Position numbers and translations under genes: made by a program. Under the pieces are notes generated by a model. It was not told where the DNA came from and searched no databases. It saw only the letters and a program-made list of their open reading frames with translations. Shown piece by piece: positions 62,193 to 64,000 of a stretch of 64,000 nucleotides of DNA. Within the stretch, counting starts at the first letter, position 1. Every line of letters starts with the position of its first letter. This DNA comes from Thermoguttaceae bacterium. GTDB lineage: Bacteria; Planctomycetota; Planctomycetia; Pirellulales; Thermoguttaceae. The stretch spans positions 23,197-87,196 of the forward strand of contig JAGBDN010000090.1 of NCBI GenBank assembly GCA_017937485.1, given 5' to 3'.

Positions 62193-62933
62193 TTAGTCGT
62201 CAAGGGGGATTTCCGACCAGTTTTCGGCGAGCCACGGCGTCTTTTTGACGGCGCGCAAACCGAAATTGCCGCGCCATCCGGTTCGAACGCCGTCCGGATG
62301 CGGGTTCCCGTGAAAAACGACGATCTTAACGCCTTGTCTTTGCTTAGGTTCGCAAAAGTATCCGAGCGGAAATCGGCGCATATAATGCTTTTTAAAACTC
62401 AAACACCAATCGGCGTCCCAATATTCGAAAAAGCCGCCGCGCCGCGCCGCCCAACTTAGGTACGCTTGTTCGTTGCGGTGTTCGGCGTACACGGCGTCGC
62501 GGTTTTTCAGAAAATAATCGAGAATTTCCGGATGCGCGCCGACCTCGAAGCGAAAAACCGAGGAATTGCCGATGTTTTTGCCGGGCAAATTCCAGTCTTC
62601 GACGATGCGGAACTCGCCGGGAACCTCGAAAAACGGGTCGAGCGAGTCGAGAATCACCACGTCGAGGTCGAGAAATAGCGCGGTTCCTTCGACGTCGGCG
62701 AGCTTTTCTTGAAAAAGCGTCAACTTGCGCCAACCGCGTTCGGGCCGACCGTCCAACCCGGTCATTTCAGGGAGCGGACGGACTTCGACGTCGCGTCGTA
62801 AGCCGGCGGGATCGTCCGTGAAACAAACGAAACGGTGCGGTCGCGACAAATGACGTTTTACGCGCGAGGCGAGAATATTAACGTATTCGGCGGAGAATTT
62901 GGTTCCCCATTTCATACAAAGCACGTTGTCCAT
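62193..62933 (-). CDS. Glycosyltransferase-like protein
   Basis: 246 residues. The N-terminus MDNVLCMKWGTKFSAEYVNI is that of a conserved family of GT-A-type proteins. The DxD motif (ALFLDLDVVILDSLDPFFE) would bind the metal and nucleotide sugar, as in GT8-like enzymes. A C-terminal block (GVKIVVFHGNPHPD) has the His typical of this family. The target is unknown, possibly surface glycan. It converges on the previous gene with only 26 bp between. No signal peptide. Confidence 0.8.
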   Translation of the reverse strand: MDNVLCMKWGTKFSAEYVNILASRVKRHLSRPHRFVCFTDDPAGLRRDVEVRPLPEMTGLDGRPERGWRKLTLFQEKLADVEGTALFLDLDVVILDSLDPFFEVPGEFRIVEDWNLPGKNIGNSSVFRFEVGAHPEILDYFLKNRDAVYAEHRNEQAYLSWAARRGGFFEYWDADWCLSFKKHYMRRFPLGYFCEPKQRQGVKIVVFHGNPHPDGVRTGWRGNFGLRAVKKTPWLAENWSEIPLDD

Positions 62934-63382
62934 TGGGCTGCCTTTTCGAGTTTGACCATAGGAGACGAGAAAAACGCGGCGCGGCGATTATAACCGATAA
63001 TCTGGAATTTGACAACGGCAATTTGCGGTTTTTACGTCGTTACGTCGGGAAAACGCCGTAAGGCGACGTTAAACGTCGCGTCGGTTTGGCGTTTCTTTAA
63101 CGCGGGCTTGCGAAAACTTACGTCGACGCTTGCGTCGTTCTTTTTTTGCGTCGCGCTAAAACGTCGTGGGAGGCGAGATTAGCTCGGCTTGTCGCGTAAA
63201 ACGAACGCGCCGCCGACGCGCTTTCGTTTAAATTTTGAGAAAGCGACGCGACATTTTGTCGATGTTTATGGGCGGGTGCGGTTTGCAACAAACGAAAGGT
63301 TTTCTTATTACCGGCGAGGCGCCGCGAACCCGAACGACGGTCTGAACGAAACGACCGTTGGCTTCAAACGTTCGGCGCGGCG
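62934..63382. other. 449-bp spacer with a possible relic
   Basis: A/T-rich until about 63170. From about 63230 to 63386 one plus-strand frame ends with GAANPNDGLNETTVGFKRSA, similar in style to the tail of an FGE-sulfatase/C-type-lectin fold (P-x-n-x-x-GFR). No start of a full gene is seen, so it may be a fragment. Confidence 0.3.
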
Positions 63383-63837
63383 TTGAAGTGGCGCGTTCTT
63401 TTCGAAGCGGCGGCGACGGCGGAGTATTTGGATTTTTTCCCCGACGCGACGACGGTCGAGAAGGCGCGAGCGCTCGTCGAGAAAGCGGAGAAGACGCGTT
63501 CGCTCTACTGCGCCGCGATTTGCGACGAGGCGGCGAACCGCTTCGAACGGGAAGTCGAGAGCGCGGCGAAAAAGTTTGGCGTTCGGTTCTCGAACGTTGC
63601 GGAATCCTCGGCGTCGGCTTCCGAAGCGTCGCCGACTTGACGCTCGCCGACCTCGACGCGACGTCCGAAGCGCGCCGCGTCGAAGAATGGGAGCGAACCG
63701 CGTTCTTGGCGACCTACGCCGCGAACGCGAACCCGTACCGCAAACGCTGGCTCGACGTGAAAAACCCGTTCCGCGCCGGAGCGTCGGACGCCGCCGTCGA
63801 ACGCGTCGACCTCGCCGACGTTCCGTTTGATTAAAGA
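63383..63837 (+). pseudogene. Split locus: frameshifted gene or two coupled small genes
   Basis: The first frame (63383-63640, TTG start, no ribosome site) gives 85 helical residues (KWRVLFEAAATAEYLDFFPD, KTRSLYCAAICDEAANRF). The second frame continues as a convincing protein (VADLTLADLDATSEARRVEE, FLATYAANANPYRKRWLDVK, ends DVPFD) to the stop at 63835-63837. The frames join by a -1 shift near 63600-63640, or the second starts at a TTG at 63637 that overlaps the TGA of the first (TTGA). No family recognised. Confidence 0.5.
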
Positions 63838-63853
63838 CAAGCGACGAGCGCGC

Positions 63854-64000
63854 CTAAAAGAAACCTATCGGCGTGAACAAAACGGCGCCGACCCACGAGG
63901 TTTGAATAAGGAGTTTTTGCGTTTCTTTCGCGCGTTGCGGATTGAAAGTTTTGATATAGTCGACGTCGTAACGCTGCGCGCTAACGATATAGGCGAACGT
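63854..64000 (-). CDS. C-terminal part of a membrane protein (5' end outside window)
   Basis: The minus strand is open from the window edge to a TAG at 63856-63854, giving 48 residues that end KLLIQTSWVGAVLFTPIGFF. The last 15 residues are hydrophobic and probably enter a membrane; before them lies a polar segment (YDVDYIKTFNPQRAKETQKL). The family cannot be named from this part. Confidence 0.65.
   Translation of the reverse strand, partial: TFAYIVSAQRYDVDYIKTFNPQRAKETQKLLIQTSWVGAVLFTPIGFF

Overview
The window reads as chromosomal DNA of a planctomycete (Planctomycetota). Direct support: four tandem DUF1559 proteins, each with a pilin-type N-terminus ([15 protein letters not shown]) and a C-terminal H-x9-DG motif; two Gfo/Idh/MocA oxidoreductases, one with a clear Tat leader; a caspase-FGE-Sel1 fusion; and giant Sel1-repeat proteins. 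The DNA is GC-rich and extremely CpG-rich, genes run on both strands in short clusters, and intergenic DNA is markedly more AT-rich. A gut- or sediment-type Pirellulales/Thermoguttaceae-like organism is an inference.

Layout. 1-7.7 kb: three tandem Sel1-repeat proteins (the first cut by the window edge) with duplicated promoters and leaders. 7.9-12.8 kb: hisB with a duplicated 3' end, an exported protein, a stand-alone GMP synthetase ATP-pyrophosphatase subunit after a long AT-rich stretch, and a broken LOTUS-like repeat gene. 13.3-17.2 kb: a secreted VWA protein, an alpha/beta hydrolase and a cyclophilin. 17.4-21.5 kb: an xseB-ispA-dxs isoprenoid operon. 21.9-31.5 kb, minus strand: coaE, rho, ribH, nusB, ftsY and a TgpA-like transglutaminase. 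32-34 kb: rhomboid protease and an inositol-monophosphatase-family enzyme. 34.2-40.2 kb, minus strand: four DUF1559 paralogues and a small lipoprotein. 41-46.8 kb: two Gfo/Idh/MocA paralogues, a GalT-like enzyme and an MFS transporter. 47.1-49.6 kb: a membrane-anchored caspase-FGE-Sel1 protein. 49.8-64 kb: a MurQ/GKRP-like double-length SIS protein, an unknown protein, an exported GH39-like protein, a periplasmic transglutaminase, an NlpC/P60 endopeptidase, a Tat-exported dipeptide epimerase, a small membrane protein, a methyltransferase, NAD(P)HX epimerase, a squalene-cyclase-repeat protein, a glycosyltransferase, a disrupted locus and the 3' end of another membrane protein.

Functional links. 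NlpC/P60 endopeptidase, L-Ala-D/L-Glu epimerase and the MurQ-like protein suggest muropeptide recycling. The Gfo/Idh pair, GalT and MFS transporter suggest carbohydrate use. The best candidate for an undescribed system is the caspase-FGE-Sel1 protein: its C-terminal Sel1 module has the same N-cap (LYRxGRALxxG...) as the three stand-alone Sel1 proteins 40 kb away, so these may be parts of one protein-interaction or effector network.

Genome-texture signals also stand out. Short A/T tracts spaced about 9-10 bp recur between genes and twice lie inside genes as Lys-rich linkers. The 3' ends of two unrelated genes are tandemly duplicated with their stop codons. Several housekeeping proteins (Rho, RibH, XseB) carry long low-complexity extensions.
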